This document shows positions 51,286-60,019 of a DNA stretch of 64,000 bases, one piece after another (within the stretch, counting starts at the first letter, position 1; each line of letters opens with the position of its first letter). The notes under the pieces are model-generated. The model ran no database searches. It worked only from the letters and a program-made list of their open reading frames with translations, and was not told the DNA's origin. The translations under genes were made by a program, and so were the position numbers. Source of the DNA: CBDFGQ01 sp965247295 (GTDB lineage: Bacteria > Chloroflexota > Dehalococcoidia > Lucifugimonadales > JAGWBF01); NCBI GenBank assembly GCA_965247295.1, contig CBDFGQ010000007.1, positions 248,001-312,000 on the forward strand, given 5' to 3'.

Positions 51286-52155
51286 ATGGCTGAGTTCAAG
51301 ACGGGCGCTCTCCAGGCCAACGGCATCAGGTTCGAGTATCTGGAGATGGGCGAGGGGCCCCTCGTGTTGTGTATGCACGGCTTTCCCGACAACGCCCACA
51401 CTTACCGCCACCTTCTCCCTGACCTGGCCCAGGCGGGCTTTAGGGGTGTGGCGCCCTTCATGCGGGGATACGCGCCCACCGAGGCTCCAAAGGATGGGCG
51501 CTACCAGACGGCCCTGCTGAGCATGGACGTGCTGGCGCTCATCGATGCCCTGGGCTCTGAGCGGGCCGCCCTCGTCGGCCATGACTGGGGGGCTCGAGCG
51601 GTCTACGGCGCGGCGGTCCTCGAGCCGGGCAAGGTTAGCAGGCTGGTGACGTTAGCATCGTCGCACCCAGCCGCGGGTGAGTCCAGGAACTTTCACTATC
51701 TGAAGGGTACCTGGCACGGGTTCTACTTTCAGTTGCCCGCTGCCGAAGCGACGGTGGCCCATGACGATTTTGCCTTTCTGGAGGCCTGGTGGCGAGATGC
51801 CTCCCCCAACTGGGACATGCCAGAGGGTGTGCTGCGAGGCGTCAAGGACACCTTTCGCGTGCCAGGAGTAGTAGAGGCGGCCCTATCCTACTACCGCCAC
51901 AGCCTCAACAGTGCCCTCCATGACCCGGCCCTTAAGGAGGTCCAGGAACGGCTCAGCACCGCGCCGGTACCGGTCCCGACCCTGGCGCTGCACGGCACCC
52001 ATGACCGTCCTCGCAGACTGGAGGCGTTTCAGGACATGGACCGGCATTTCACCGGCGCTCTGGAAAAGGTAGTCGTTCCGGGGACCGGCCACTTCATGCA
52101 TCTGGAAGAGCCCCAACAGGTGAACCCCAGGATCCTGGAGTTCCTGAAAAGCTAG
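51286..52155 (+). CDS. Alpha/beta hydrolase (epoxide hydrolase-like)
   Basis: A 289-residue hydrolase. The oxyanion motif is HGFPDN. The nucleophile elbow VGHDWGARAV has aspartate as nucleophile, as in epoxide hydrolases and haloalkane dehalogenases. The closing histidine is in GTGHFMHLEEP. A cap domain lies between residues 140 and 215. AGGGGGCAGC precedes the ATG. Substrate not known. Confidence 0.88.
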   Translation: MAEFKTGALQANGIRFEYLEMGEGPLVLCMHGFPDNAHTYRHLLPDLAQAGFRGVAPFMRGYAPTEAPKDGRYQTALLSMDVLALIDALGSERAALVGHDWGARAVYGAAVLEPGKVSRLVTLASSHPAAGESRNFHYLKGTWHGFYFQLPAAEATVAHDDFAFLEAWWRDASPNWDMPEGVLRGVKDTFRVPGVVEAALSYYRHSLNSALHDPALKEVQERLSTAPVPVPTLALHGTHDRPRRLEAFQDMDRHFTGALEKVVVPGTGHFMHLEEPQQVNPRILEFLKS

Positions 52156-52158
52156 CCG

Positions 52159-53541
52159 ATGGAAGGTCCACGGACGGGCCTGGATTTGGACATGAAACCT
52201 CCAAGAAGCTCCTTGAAAGTACCCACCGGTATGTTTTATGGCTGGTGGATCGTTATCGTCAGCCTGCTGTCCAATACGTTGGGACACGGCGCGTTCCAGA
52301 GGAGCTTCAGCATCTACTTCTTGCCCATTCAACAGGGATTGGGCGTCAGCAGCGCTAAATACTCCACGGCGGAGCTACTGGGCAGGTTCGCAAGTGGAGT
52401 CCAGGCCCCGGTCTCCGGTTACCTTACCGACCGCCTGGGCCCCGGGGCCATGATGGCGGCCGGCGGAGTGATATTGGGGATTGGGTTCATTCTTCTCTAC
52501 TTTACTACCGGCTACCTCTACTTCTTGCTGGTCTACGCGTTGCTCCTCTCGTTGGGCTCCCGCATAGGCTTCAACAACGCCGGCTCGACCGCCGTAACTC
52601 AGTGGTTCCGCAGGAAGAGGGCCCTGGCTATGTCCCTCGTCTCCACGGGTGAGAGCCTGGGTGGAGTCATCGTCACGCCTATCGTGACCCTGATGGTGAT
52701 CGGTCTGGGGTGGCGGACCTCCGCCCTCATCTCCGGAATAGTCATACTGGCCCTCGTAGTCCCCCTATCTCTATTTATACGTCGACCCCCCCAGAGCACG
52801 GGCCCGATGGCCGAGAGGGGGCCTGCCGAACTACCGCCGGCCAGACTGGGATCCGGGCAGCTGGAGGAGGGGGAGGACGAATACGGCGATCCTGGAGCGG
52901 CCAAGGTGGGGAGGTTCGGTCGCCAGGCGTATACGGAGACGGACTACACCCTGAAGCAGGCGGTCAGAACCCAGGCTTACTGGCTCTTGGTTCTGGCCGC
53001 GGGCATGCGGGACTGCGCCTATTCGGCCGTTCGGTGGCACCTTGCCCCTTTGATGGTGTGGAGCGGAGTGAGTCTGAGGACCGCGGGACTCTTCATCGGG
53101 CTCATATCCCTGGCTAACCTGGTCTTCAACCCTCTCGTGGGCTGGCTGGGGGATAAATGGTCCAAACAGGGGATAACTGCCGCAGGCATGGTCGCAGGAG
53201 CCCTGGCCATGGTGGTGATGCTTTACAGCAAGGGACAGGTATGGCCACTGGCCCTTTTCATTGTCCTGCTGGCCTTCTCGGAAACAGGCAACTTCCTTTC
53301 GTGGGCCATTTTGGGAGATTTCTTTGGCCGCAAGAGCTTCGCCACTCTTAGGGGGTCTCAAAACCTGTCGGGCCACCTCATGGGCATGGGCACTCCGTGG
53401 CTGGTGGGTTGGATCTTCGACCAGACGGAAAGCTACTTCTGGGGGCTGGTGATCCTGATAGTCGTGTATGGGCTCGCCGCGGTGGTCTACGGGACCCTAC
53501 CCAGTCCCCCGTTCACTGCGAGGTTCTCCCGACCCGGTTGA
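52159..53541 (+). CDS. MFS transporter
   Basis: A 460-residue membrane protein with about 12 hydrophobic segments in two halves, separated by a charged loop near residues 215-265. LTDRLGPGAMMAAGG resembles the MFS loop motif, and GWLGDKWSKQG repeats it in the second half. It fits the monocarboxylate (OFA-like) transporter group. It starts three bases after the hydrolase stop, so the two are likely co-transcribed; the cargo could be the hydrolase's substrate. Confidence 0.88.
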   Translation: MEGPRTGLDLDMKPPRSSLKVPTGMFYGWWIVIVSLLSNTLGHGAFQRSFSIYFLPIQQGLGVSSAKYSTAELLGRFASGVQAPVSGYLTDRLGPGAMMAAGGVILGIGFILLYFTTGYLYFLLVYALLLSLGSRIGFNNAGSTAVTQWFRRKRALAMSLVSTGESLGGVIVTPIVTLMVIGLGWRTSALISGIVILALVVPLSLFIRRPPQSTGPMAERGPAELPPARLGSGQLEEGEDEYGDPGAAKVGRFGRQAYTETDYTLKQAVRTQAYWLLVLAAGMRDCAYSAVRWHLAPLMVWSGVSLRTAGLFIGLISLANLVFNPLVGWLGDKWSKQGITAAGMVAGALAMVVMLYSKGQVWPLALFIVLLAFSETGNFLSWAILGDFFGRKSFATLRGSQNLSGHLMGMGTPWLVGWIFDQTESYFWGLVILIVVYGLAAVVYGTLPSPPFTARFSRPG

Positions 53542-53567
53542 ACCCCCTCCAGCCGAAGGCTTATAAT
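53538..53567 (+). promoter_or_regulatory. Predicted promoter of the CoA ligase gene
   Basis: TTGAAC (53538-53543) overlaps the MFS stop codon, and a perfect TATAAT (53562-53567) follows after 18 bases. It would give a leader of about 155 bases before the ligase gene at 53729, in which I see no gene. Confidence 0.55.
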
Positions 53568-53728
53568 TTGCGTCGAATCTGAGGGAACCCGGGGCCGTCC
53601 GTGGAGTCGCCTGCAAGTGATGGGGCACCGGAGATTCCCCACTGCCACGGGCGCGCTGTCCCTATCTACAACCTGGTAATCTGCGACCCAAGATCGTCGT
53701 ACGCGGGAATGTTAGGAGGAGCGGAGCC

Positions 53729-55375
53729 ATGAAAGATGTGACTCCAAATATGGTTGACTACGAGGAAACGCGGCGGAATTTCACGTTGGATGTGCCGGAG
53801 TATTTCAACTTCGGGTTCGATGTAGTGGACAGGTGGGCCGAGGACCACACCAAGCTCGCCCTCATCTCCGTGGCCCCGACAGGCGAAAGCGCCGAAAAGC
53901 ACACCTTCTGGGACCTGAAGGTCCTGTCCAACAAGTTCGCCAACCTGCTGCGGGGCCTTGGGGTCGCCAAGGGCGAACGCGCCTTCGTTATGGTGCCCAG
54001 GATCCCCCAATGGTACGTGGCGGTGTTGGGGATGACCAAGCTGGGAGTGGTGCCCATGCCTGCCACCACCCTGTGCACGCCCCACGACATCGAGTACCGG
54101 CTCAATCGCGCCGAGGCCACCGTGGCCGTCACCGATCTGGAGAACGCCGCCAAGATAGAGGAGGTGGCGCCCAGGTGCCCGACGCTGAAGCATATCCTCT
54201 TGGTCGATGGGACAAAAAGGGGATGGGTGAACTGCGACGAGGAGCTTCCCCGAAAGTCCGCCCATCTGGAGGGCGTCGAGTCCACTCGCAGCGACGACCC
54301 CCTCCTGATCTACTTCACGTCGGGGACCGTTGGCCAACCCAAAATGGTGCTCCACACCCAGGCATCCTACGCCATAGCCCACATACTCACGGCCAAGTTC
54401 TGGCAGGACATAAAGCCCACGGACATTCAGTGGGCCATCTCCGATACGGGATGGGCTAAAATGGCCTATGGCAAGCTCTTTGGACAGTGGACCCAGGGCG
54501 CCGCCATACTCCAACACAACGCCCGGGGGAGGTTCGACCCGGCGCAGACCCTGAGGATCCTGGAGAGCTACGGCGTGACCACCTTCTGCGCGCCGCCGAC
54601 GGCGTATCGAATGCTGGTGTTGGAGGATCTGAAGGGGTACGACCTCAGGGACCTTCGCCACTGCACCGGTGCCGGAGAGCCCCTGAACCCCGAAGTGATG
54701 AAGGTCTGGGAGGAGGGCACGGGGCTGACCATCTACGACGGCTACGGCCAGACCGAAACGGTCCTTTTGGTGGCCAACTTCCGCTGCTTGCCTATTAAGC
54801 CCGGCTCAATGGGCAAGCCCATGCCCGGCTACGACATCGCCATCGTGGATGAGGACGGCACGGAGCTTTCCTCGGGGGAAGAGGGCCAGATCGCCGTCAG
54901 AGTCAGGCCCCAGCGGCCCGCGGGCATGATGAGGGAGTACTGGAAGGACGCCGAGGCGATGGAGGGCGCATTTAGGGGAGACTGGTACTTCACCGGGGAC
55001 AAGGCGTATAGGGACGAGGATGGCTACTTCTGGTTCGTGGGCCGCGCCGACGACGTCATCATCTCGGCAGGCTACCGCATCGGCCCATTCGAGGTGGAGA
55101 GCGCCCTGCTGGAGCACCCCGCTGTGGCCGAGTCCGCCGTGGTGGCCAGCCCCGACGCCATGCGGGGCAACATCGTCAAGTCCTACGTGGTCCTGGCGCC
55201 GGGTTACGTCCCCTCCGAGGAGCTGACCCTGAGCCTCCAGGAGCACGTGCGCCGCGTCACAGCACCCTTCAAGTATCCTCGGGCCGTGGAGTACGTCGAG
55301 GAGCTTCCCAAGACCATCAGCGGCAAGATTCGCAGGGTCGAGCTCCGGGAAAGGGAACTGAAGCGGGCCTCGTAA
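53729..55375 (+). CDS. Acyl-CoA synthetase, AMP-forming (medium-chain ACSM-like)
   Basis: A 548-residue adenylating enzyme. The phosphate loop is YFTSGTVGQPKMV, then YDGYGQTET, WYFTGDKAYRDEDGYFW and GRADDVIISAGYRIGP. The C-terminal lysine is in PKTISGKIRR. It activates a carboxylic acid to its CoA thioester. The overall form matches the medium-chain/butyrate group. AGGAGG precedes the ATG. It is followed by palindromic repeats rather than a simple terminator. Confidence 0.9.
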   Translation: MKDVTPNMVDYEETRRNFTLDVPEYFNFGFDVVDRWAEDHTKLALISVAPTGESAEKHTFWDLKVLSNKFANLLRGLGVAKGERAFVMVPRIPQWYVAVLGMTKLGVVPMPATTLCTPHDIEYRLNRAEATVAVTDLENAAKIEEVAPRCPTLKHILLVDGTKRGWVNCDEELPRKSAHLEGVESTRSDDPLLIYFTSGTVGQPKMVLHTQASYAIAHILTAKFWQDIKPTDIQWAISDTGWAKMAYGKLFGQWTQGAAILQHNARGRFDPAQTLRILESYGVTTFCAPPTAYRMLVLEDLKGYDLRDLRHCTGAGEPLNPEVMKVWEEGTGLTIYDGYGQTETVLLVANFRCLPIKPGSMGKPMPGYDIAIVDEDGTELSSGEEGQIAVRVRPQRPAGMMREYWKDAEAMEGAFRGDWYFTGDKAYRDEDGYFWFVGRADDVIISAGYRIGPFEVESALLEHPAVAESAVVASPDAMRGNIVKSYVVLAPGYVPSEELTLSLQEHVRRVTAPFKYPRAVEYVEELPKTISGKIRRVELRERELKRAS

Positions 55376-55394
55376 TCTCATTTCTCCGAAGGTA

Positions 55395-55472
55395 CCACTC
55401 GCCCTGAACTCGTCGAAGGGGTCGAGTGGGGGCATTACCCCCATCCCGACCTTCCCCCATCGAGGGGGAAGG
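55395..55472. repeat. Palindromic intergenic repeats (copy A)
   Basis: Two hairpins follow the CoA ligase gene. The first has CCACTCG and CGAGTGG arms (55395-55429) around CCCTGAACTCGTCGAAGGG. The second pairs CCTTCCCCC (55450-55458) with GGGGGAAGG (55464-55472). Similar sequence recurs at 57937-57975 and 63468-63602. These fit dispersed extragenic palindromes. The rest of the gap to 55566 is of the same G/C-run character and has no gene. Confidence 0.65.
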
Positions 55473-55566
55473 GACACAAACAACCTCCTCTGCCCTGGTG
55501 GGAGAGGATTGAGGTGAGGGGGAATCTCCCCGATCGAGGTGGAGGGGTGCGATCTGCGGCGAGGGG

Positions 55567-56664
55567 TTAGCTGCGCACCCAGCCAGCCTCGCCGGGCAGG
55601 GCCACCAGCCCGCGGTCAACGCTTTCCACGTTGGTGACGCCGCAGAACCCCATCGCCCGGTCAAACTCCTGGCGCAGGAGCTCGAGGACCATCCGGACGC
55701 CGCCCTCGCCGTCCACGGCCAGGCCCCAGAAGAGGGGTCGGCCAATGAACACCCCCCGGGCACCCAGGGCCAGGGCCCTCAGGACGTCGGTACCTCTCCT
55801 GATCCCCGAGTCCAGGTAGATCTCGGCTCGTCCCTGTACCGCCTCCACGATCTCGGGAAGCGTCTCGATGGAGGATAGGGTGCCATCCATCTGGCGGCCC
55901 CCGTGGTTGGATACCAGGATGCCGTCAACCCCGTGCTCGATGCACAGCAGGGCATCCTCGCCCGTCCTGATTCCCTTCAACACCAGGGGCAAGGAAGTCA
56001 GGGACTTGAGCCATTCCAGCTCGGACCAGGTCAGGGCGGGAACACGAGGTGGGTCCCAGTTAGCGGCCTCGGGAGTCCCTGATACGAGCCCCAGACCTGC
56101 CTCCTCGCCGACGAAGCTGGCCATCTCCAGCCCAGGTGGGCGCGCCCACCGGTTCCGAATATCTCGCTCCTTAGCGCCGGGAAGGGGGGTGTCCACCGTG
56201 AGGCAGATGGCGCCGTACCCTGCCTTCTCGGCCCGCCGGACCAGGTTCTTGGTGACCTCATAACCCCGGTGGTAGAGTTGGAACCACAGGGGTCCCGTCG
56301 CTACTCTGGACACCTCCTCCAGGCTGTAGTTGGAGGTGGTGCTCAGGGCCATAAGGGCGCCGGCGGCCCCGGCGGCGCGGGCCGTGGCCAGTTCCCCATC
56401 CGGGTGGGCTATCCCATGGTTTCCGGCCGGAGCCAGCATCACGGGAAAGCTGACCTTCTGGCCCAGAATCGTGGTGGACAGGTCCCGGTCCGAAACATCT
56501 ACCAGAAAGCGTGGCCGCAGGGCGACGGCGTTCAGTGCGGTCCTGTTTCTCCTGGTGGTGATCTCGTCGAAGGCCCCCGCCTCGATGAAGTCCCAGATAT
56601 GGTGAGGCAGGGCTTGCTTAGCACGGGCCTCGAAGTCGAACAGATTTATGGGGTCCAGCCTCAT
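55567..56664 (-). CDS. FMN-dependent alpha-hydroxy-acid oxidase/dehydrogenase
   Basis: A 365-residue TIM-barrel flavoprotein of the glycolate oxidase/lactate dehydrogenase group. It shows PVMLAPAGNHGIAHPDGE, FQLYHRG, LVLKGIRTGEDAL with the FMN lysine, VSNHGGRQMDG with the catalytic His and Arg, and LDSGIRRGTDVLRALALGA. It oxidises an L-2-hydroxy acid to the 2-keto acid. Length is normal. It could work with the D-hydroxyacid dehydrogenase nearby, but they are not in one operon. Confidence 0.9.
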   Translation of the reverse strand: MRLDPINLFDFEARAKQALPHHIWDFIEAGAFDEITTRRNRTALNAVALRPRFLVDVSDRDLSTTILGQKVSFPVMLAPAGNHGIAHPDGELATARAAGAAGALMALSTTSNYSLEEVSRVATGPLWFQLYHRGYEVTKNLVRRAEKAGYGAICLTVDTPLPGAKERDIRNRWARPPGLEMASFVGEEAGLGLVSGTPEAANWDPPRVPALTWSELEWLKSLTSLPLVLKGIRTGEDALLCIEHGVDGILVSNHGGRQMDGTLSSIETLPEIVEAVQGRAEIYLDSGIRRGTDVLRALALGARGVFIGRPLFWGLAVDGEGGVRMVLELLRQEFDRAMGFCGVTNVESVDRGLVALPGEAGWVRS

Positions 56665-56777
56665 ATCCTTCTCCTCAAGCTGCCCACGAGTTCACCAAGT
56701 CACGTGTCGAAGGGGCTGTGTCCATCTGGGCGCCGTCATTCCTTCGGGGCGGCCCTGGGACACTCAAACGGCCTGCG

Positions 56778-57772
56778 TTAGTTAGGCACCCAGGCCAGTC
56801 CCTGGACCTGGCCGAATTCCCTGGAGAATTTGGTCCAAGCGTCGCCCGCATCCGCGCTGGCGTACACCTCTCCGTTGATGGTGCTGGCCAGCAGGAAGCT
56901 GGGGTCCGAGGAATGAGTGGCGATATTCCATACCGTCCCGTTGAGCTCCTCCGGGGTGGGCAGGAGCTCCCATGTCGTCCCCCTATCGCGGGAGCGATGT
57001 AGGGCCCCCTGGCCGCTGAAGGCGCTCTCCCCGTTGCCCATGTAGACCACCTGGGGGTCGTCCTGCTTCACGGCCACGATGCGGCAGTGGGGAATGGATA
57101 CCTGCTTCCCAGCGCCTACGGGCTGCCACGTGTCCCCGTCGTCGGTGCTTGAGAAGACCTCCCGGGGGGTGACGGTCAGCAGCGTCTTGGGTGGTCCCAC
57201 AGTGATGGTCATGCTGTGGATGTCGGGGTCGGTTACGCCGTTCGTGACCAGCTCCCAGGTATCTCCACCGTCGCGGCTGCGGCGCACACCGTCCACCTCC
57301 ATCCCCGCCCAGACGTGGTTGTGGTCCACCGGGTCAACAACCAGGGCTCCCGGGCCACCCCAGCGAGAACGGTCACCCTGGGAATGAGCACGGCGGGGCA
57401 CTCCTCGGCGATCTCCACCGAAAGTGAGTCCCACTTTAGCCCTCCGTCCTTCGTGCGGAACAGGGCTCCGGGCCTGGTGCCGGCGAAGATGATGTCCGGG
57501 TCCACGGGGTCTATGGCGATGGACCAAATTTGCATCTCATTCATTGGCGAGTCCAGCATCTCCCAGCCCTCCCCCCTGGTCTCGCTGCGGTAAATGCCGA
57601 CGTCGGTGCCGGCGTACATTACACGGGAGTCCCGGGGATGGACGGCGAGGGCTCGCACGGCGCACTCTCCGTAGATGCCCTTGCGAATTCTGGCCCATGA
57701 GTTTCCCCCGTCGCCGGTCCGCCAGATTCCCTGGCCAAGGGTCCCTACGCATATGGTGACGTCCTTCGCCAT
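56778..57772 (-). pseudogene. BNR/Ycf48-like beta-propeller protein with an internal frameshift
   Basis: Two overlapping frames make one protein of about 330 residues. The N-terminal part from ATG 57772 (GGAGGAGG upstream) reads VGTLGQGIWRTGDGGNSW, VYAGT-type and WEMLDSP repeats until about 57380. The rest, GALVVDPVDHNHVWAGMEVD through GLAWVPN, is in another frame, ending at 56778. The repeated blade motif (DGG.SW / DGGDTWE / DRGTTWE) runs through both. An indel near 57330-57400 breaks the gene, unless the base call is wrong. Such propellers are sialidase-like or VPS10-like; function unknown. Confidence 0.75.
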
Positions 57773-57936
57773 GTCTATAGCCTCCTCCCAGAGTCTCTCA
57801 TCTGGCGGTACCAATCTACAGCATTTTACGGCGACTTACCAGCGCGAGTGGGCGAGCGCCAGGTTATGCGCCAGATTTATCTGCTGCCAACGCCCGAAGG
57901 TGGGCGCATCGTGCCGCCCTTTAAGGCTCCGGTGTT

Positions 57937-57975
57937 ATCCCCAATCCCAACCTTCCAATGTGGAGGGGAAAGGGG
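57937..57975. repeat. Palindromic intergenic repeat (copy B, degenerate)
   Basis: The segment has the same build as copies A and C: CCCAATCCCAACCTTCC followed by a GGAGGGGAAAGGG arm. It lies between the frameshifted propeller gene and the PIN-domain gene. Pairing is weaker than in the other copies. Confidence 0.5.
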
Positions 57976-58007
57976 GCAGTTTCCCATCCGTTGATTTGGT
58001 CGGCCAT

Positions 58008-58421
58008 CTAGCGGATCATCCGCACGTCGATGCCCACGCCCACGGCTGCCCAGGTTGCATCGGCGGTAAGGGCGGGAAGCCCCAGCCTTTCGGCCAGGGC
58101 CAAGCAAGCCCGATCCCCCGTGGGGAGGCCCGCTGTCCTGGTAATGGAGCGCAGGAGACCCGTTGCGTAAGCCTGATGGAAGTCGAAGTCGACTACATCA
58201 AGACCCAGTCCCTCGAGGGACTCCCGGATGGCAGCTTCGGGCATTCCAGCGTCTCCCAGCTTAGCCACTACCTCGGAGAAGTTGACGGCGCTCACGGTCG
58301 CGCCCGGTATCGCCTTGGCTACCACATCTGCGCCGGTTTCCGAATTGAGGAGGGCAAGGATGGCCGAGGCATCCACCACCACGCGCCGGCCCTGCTCTTG
58401 TGGGCGGGGGTCCTCAGTCAC
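58008..58421 (-). CDS. vapC: PIN-domain toxin, VapC-like
   Basis: A 137-residue PIN ribonuclease. The acidic residues are in VVDASAILALLNSE (first Asp), NFSEVVAKL (Glu), and GDRACLALA with TADATW (third and fourth Asp). It would cut RNA, often tRNA, when free of antitoxin. It overlaps the AbrB-like gene by 8 bases. Length is usual. Confidence 0.85.
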   Translation of the reverse strand: MTEDPRPQEQGRRVVVDASAILALLNSETGADVVAKAIPGATVSAVNFSEVVAKLGDAGMPEAAIRESLEGLGLDVVDFDFHQAYATGLLRSITRTAGLPTGDRACLALAERLGLPALTADATWAAVGVGIDVRMIR

Positions 58422-58662
58422 GGCCCGCCTCTAGTCGACGTTCTTTGATGAGCTCCTCTGAGAGCCTTCGGCCCTCAGGGATGTGATGCCGCACTATGGC
58501 TTGCGCTCGCCTCACCGCCTGGTCTGGAGTGAGAATTCGTACCTCACCGTCAGTTAGTACCAATATAACTTCGTCGCCGGGTTCGATTGCCAGTATCTTC
58601 CGATATGTTGCGGGGATGACTATCCTTCCACCTTGTCCAATCTTTGTCCTAAATTCATCCAT
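58414..58662 (-). CDS. vapB: AbrB/SpoVT-fold antitoxin, VapB-like
   Basis: An 82-residue protein whose N-terminal half (KIGQGGRIVIPATYRKIL, EPGDEVILVL) is a swapped-hairpin AbrB DNA-binding domain. The C-terminal half should block the toxin. I choose ATG 58662 (GAGGTGG upstream) over the ATG at 58674. Such antitoxins repress their own operon with the toxin. A promoter lies directly upstream. Confidence 0.85.
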   Translation of the reverse strand: MDEFRTKIGQGGRIVIPATYRKILAIEPGDEVILVLTDGEVRILTPDQAVRRAQAIVRHHIPEGRRLSEELIKERRLEAGRD

Positions 58663-58678
58663 TTGCCACCTCATCGTC

Positions 58679-58707
58679 TATATACCATATGCCGTATTTA
58701 ATGGCAA
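58679..58707 (-). promoter_or_regulatory. Predicted promoter of the vapBC-type pair
   Basis: On the minus strand TTGCCA (58707-58702), a 17-base spacer and TATATA (58684-58679). The spacer holds CATATG within a partly symmetrical stretch that could be the antitoxin operator. Confidence 0.55.
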
Positions 58708-58781
58708 GGCATCGATAATCTTGGCTTGTCAGGCCTTGACCGCACAGCGGGCACCGCCGGGGCACATGGGCTGGACGCCTA

Positions 58782-58811
58782 TTGACAGTGATTAATGGGA
58801 ACATTTATTAT
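58782..58811 (+). promoter_or_regulatory. Strong promoter of the phn-type ABC transporter genes
   Basis: A perfect TTGACA (58782-58787), an 18-base spacer and TATTAT (58806-58811) face the phnD-like gene. The start would be near 58818, which leaves a leader of about 315 bases before the likely GTG start at 59135. Confidence 0.65.
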
Positions 58812-58874
58812 CGTATATATGTCACCTATTAGCTCGATGATTCTACAGGTATTTCACGACGGCTTCACCTGAGC

Positions 58875-59027
58875 GGACGCCTGGTCAGAGGCGGAGGGTT
58901 CCTCTGTCGGCGTCCCGGCAGCTAGTCCACGGCCACCCCACACGGCGCCACATCGCTGCCCTTCGGTCCTCTCCAGGCCCGCACACCGTGAGTGCTGCAT
59001 GCGACTCCCCGTAGTCGCCTGGTGTGC
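58875..59027 (+). ncRNA. Structured leader RNA with two composite hairpins
   Basis: Hairpin 1: GGACGCC (58875-58881) pairs with GGCGTCC (58909-58915), and inside it CAGAGG (58886-58891) pairs with CCTCTG (58901-58906). Hairpin 2: GCACACC (58981-58987) pairs with GGTGTGC (59021-59027), and inside it GCGACT (59001-59006) pairs with AGTCGC (59013-59018). Both have a 7-bp outer and a 6-bp inner stem. I recognise no known riboswitch, and no good protein-coding gene is in this stretch. It may be a ligand- or protein-sensing leader. Confidence 0.5.
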
Positions 59028-59134
59028 GTTCCGGCATTTCACTGGATATTCGTTGGTCGAGGAGGGTGCGTGTGTTGCCTGGCGCTGGCACGACAAAGAT
59101 ACCACCGCGCTGGCTATGCTACTCCCGGATTCGG

Positions 59135-60019
59135 GTGGAAATATACACGCGCCTTCCGTTTTTCTGTGTGCTACTTGTGATGGCCGCCGTGCTGGCCGGC
59201 TGCGGAGGCGACTCAAAAGGCCCTGTCCTGTACATCGGCGGCATCCCGGACCAGCAGGCCGCCAAGCTGGTCCGAAGGTTCGATACCTTGGCCGGGTATC
59301 TCAGCAGGGAACTCGACGTGCAGGTGAAGTATGTGCCCAGCGTCAACTATGCCGCCCTGGTATCGGCTTTCAGGAACGACGACGTCCAGCTGGGGTGGTT
59401 CGGGGGTCTCACCGGAGTGCAGGCGCGGGTGGCCACGCCGGAATCGAAGGCCATCGCCCAGCGGCCCAGAGATTCCCGGTTTCGCTCGGTCTTTATTGTC
59501 CGATCAGGGCTGGAGGTGGACTCGCTGGATGACCTGCGTGGGCTCACCTTCACCTTCGGCAGCGAGAGTTCCACATCCGGCCACTTGATGCCCCGCCATT
59601 ACCTTACCCAAGCGGGTGTGGACCCGGAGGGCCAGTTCCGGGGAGGGCCGGGATACTCGGGGTCCCATGACAAGACCTGGAAGCTGGTGGAGAGCGGGTC
59701 GTTCCAGTCCGGCGCCCTCAACGAGGCCGTATGGCAGAGAGCGGTCGCGGAGGGGAAGGTAGACTTGTCCAAAGTGAGGATATACTACACGACTCCACCT
59801 TACTTCGACTACAACTGGACCATCAGGGCCGATATCGACGATGACTTTGGCAACGGCTTTACAGATAGGGTTCAGGGCGCACTGCTGGCCATGGACCCAC
59901 GGGAGCCAGAGCACAAGAAGATTCTGGACTTGTTCCAGGCGGAGAGGTTCATAGCCAGCAGCAACGACAACTACCTGGCCATCGAGGAGGTGGCGCGACG
60001 GCTGGACATCATTCGATGA
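59135..60019 (+). CDS. Phosphate/phosphonate ABC transporter substrate-binding lipoprotein (PhnD-like)
   Basis: The frame is open from 59024, but the export signal begins near GTG 59135: a basic start, a hydrophobic core (LPFFCVLLVMAAVL) and a lipobox LAGC, whose Cys would be residue 23. The mature protein has YIGGIPDQQAAKLVRRFDTL, VQLGWFGGLTG and FGSESSTSGHLMPRHYL, typical of PhnD/PtxB-type periplasmic binding proteins for phosphonates, phosphite or similar oxyanions. It is anchored outside the membrane. The ATPase gene overlaps its stop by 4 bases. Confidence 0.87.
   Translation: MEIYTRLPFFCVLLVMAAVLAGCGGDSKGPVLYIGGIPDQQAAKLVRRFDTLAGYLSRELDVQVKYVPSVNYAALVSAFRNDDVQLGWFGGLTGVQARVATPESKAIAQRPRDSRFRSVFIVRSGLEVDSLDDLRGLTFTFGSESSTSGHLMPRHYLTQAGVDPEGQFRGGPGYSGSHDKTWKLVESGSFQSGALNEAVWQRAVAEGKVDLSKVRIYYTTPPYFDYNWTIRADIDDDFGNGFTDRVQGALLAMDPREPEHKKILDLFQAERFIASSNDNYLAIEEVARRLDIIR

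Noticed and set aside
58854..59216. Minus-strand frame of 120 codons over the phnD leader
   Set aside because: It lacks any recognisable motif, and the strong plus-strand promoter plus the paired stems explain the region better.
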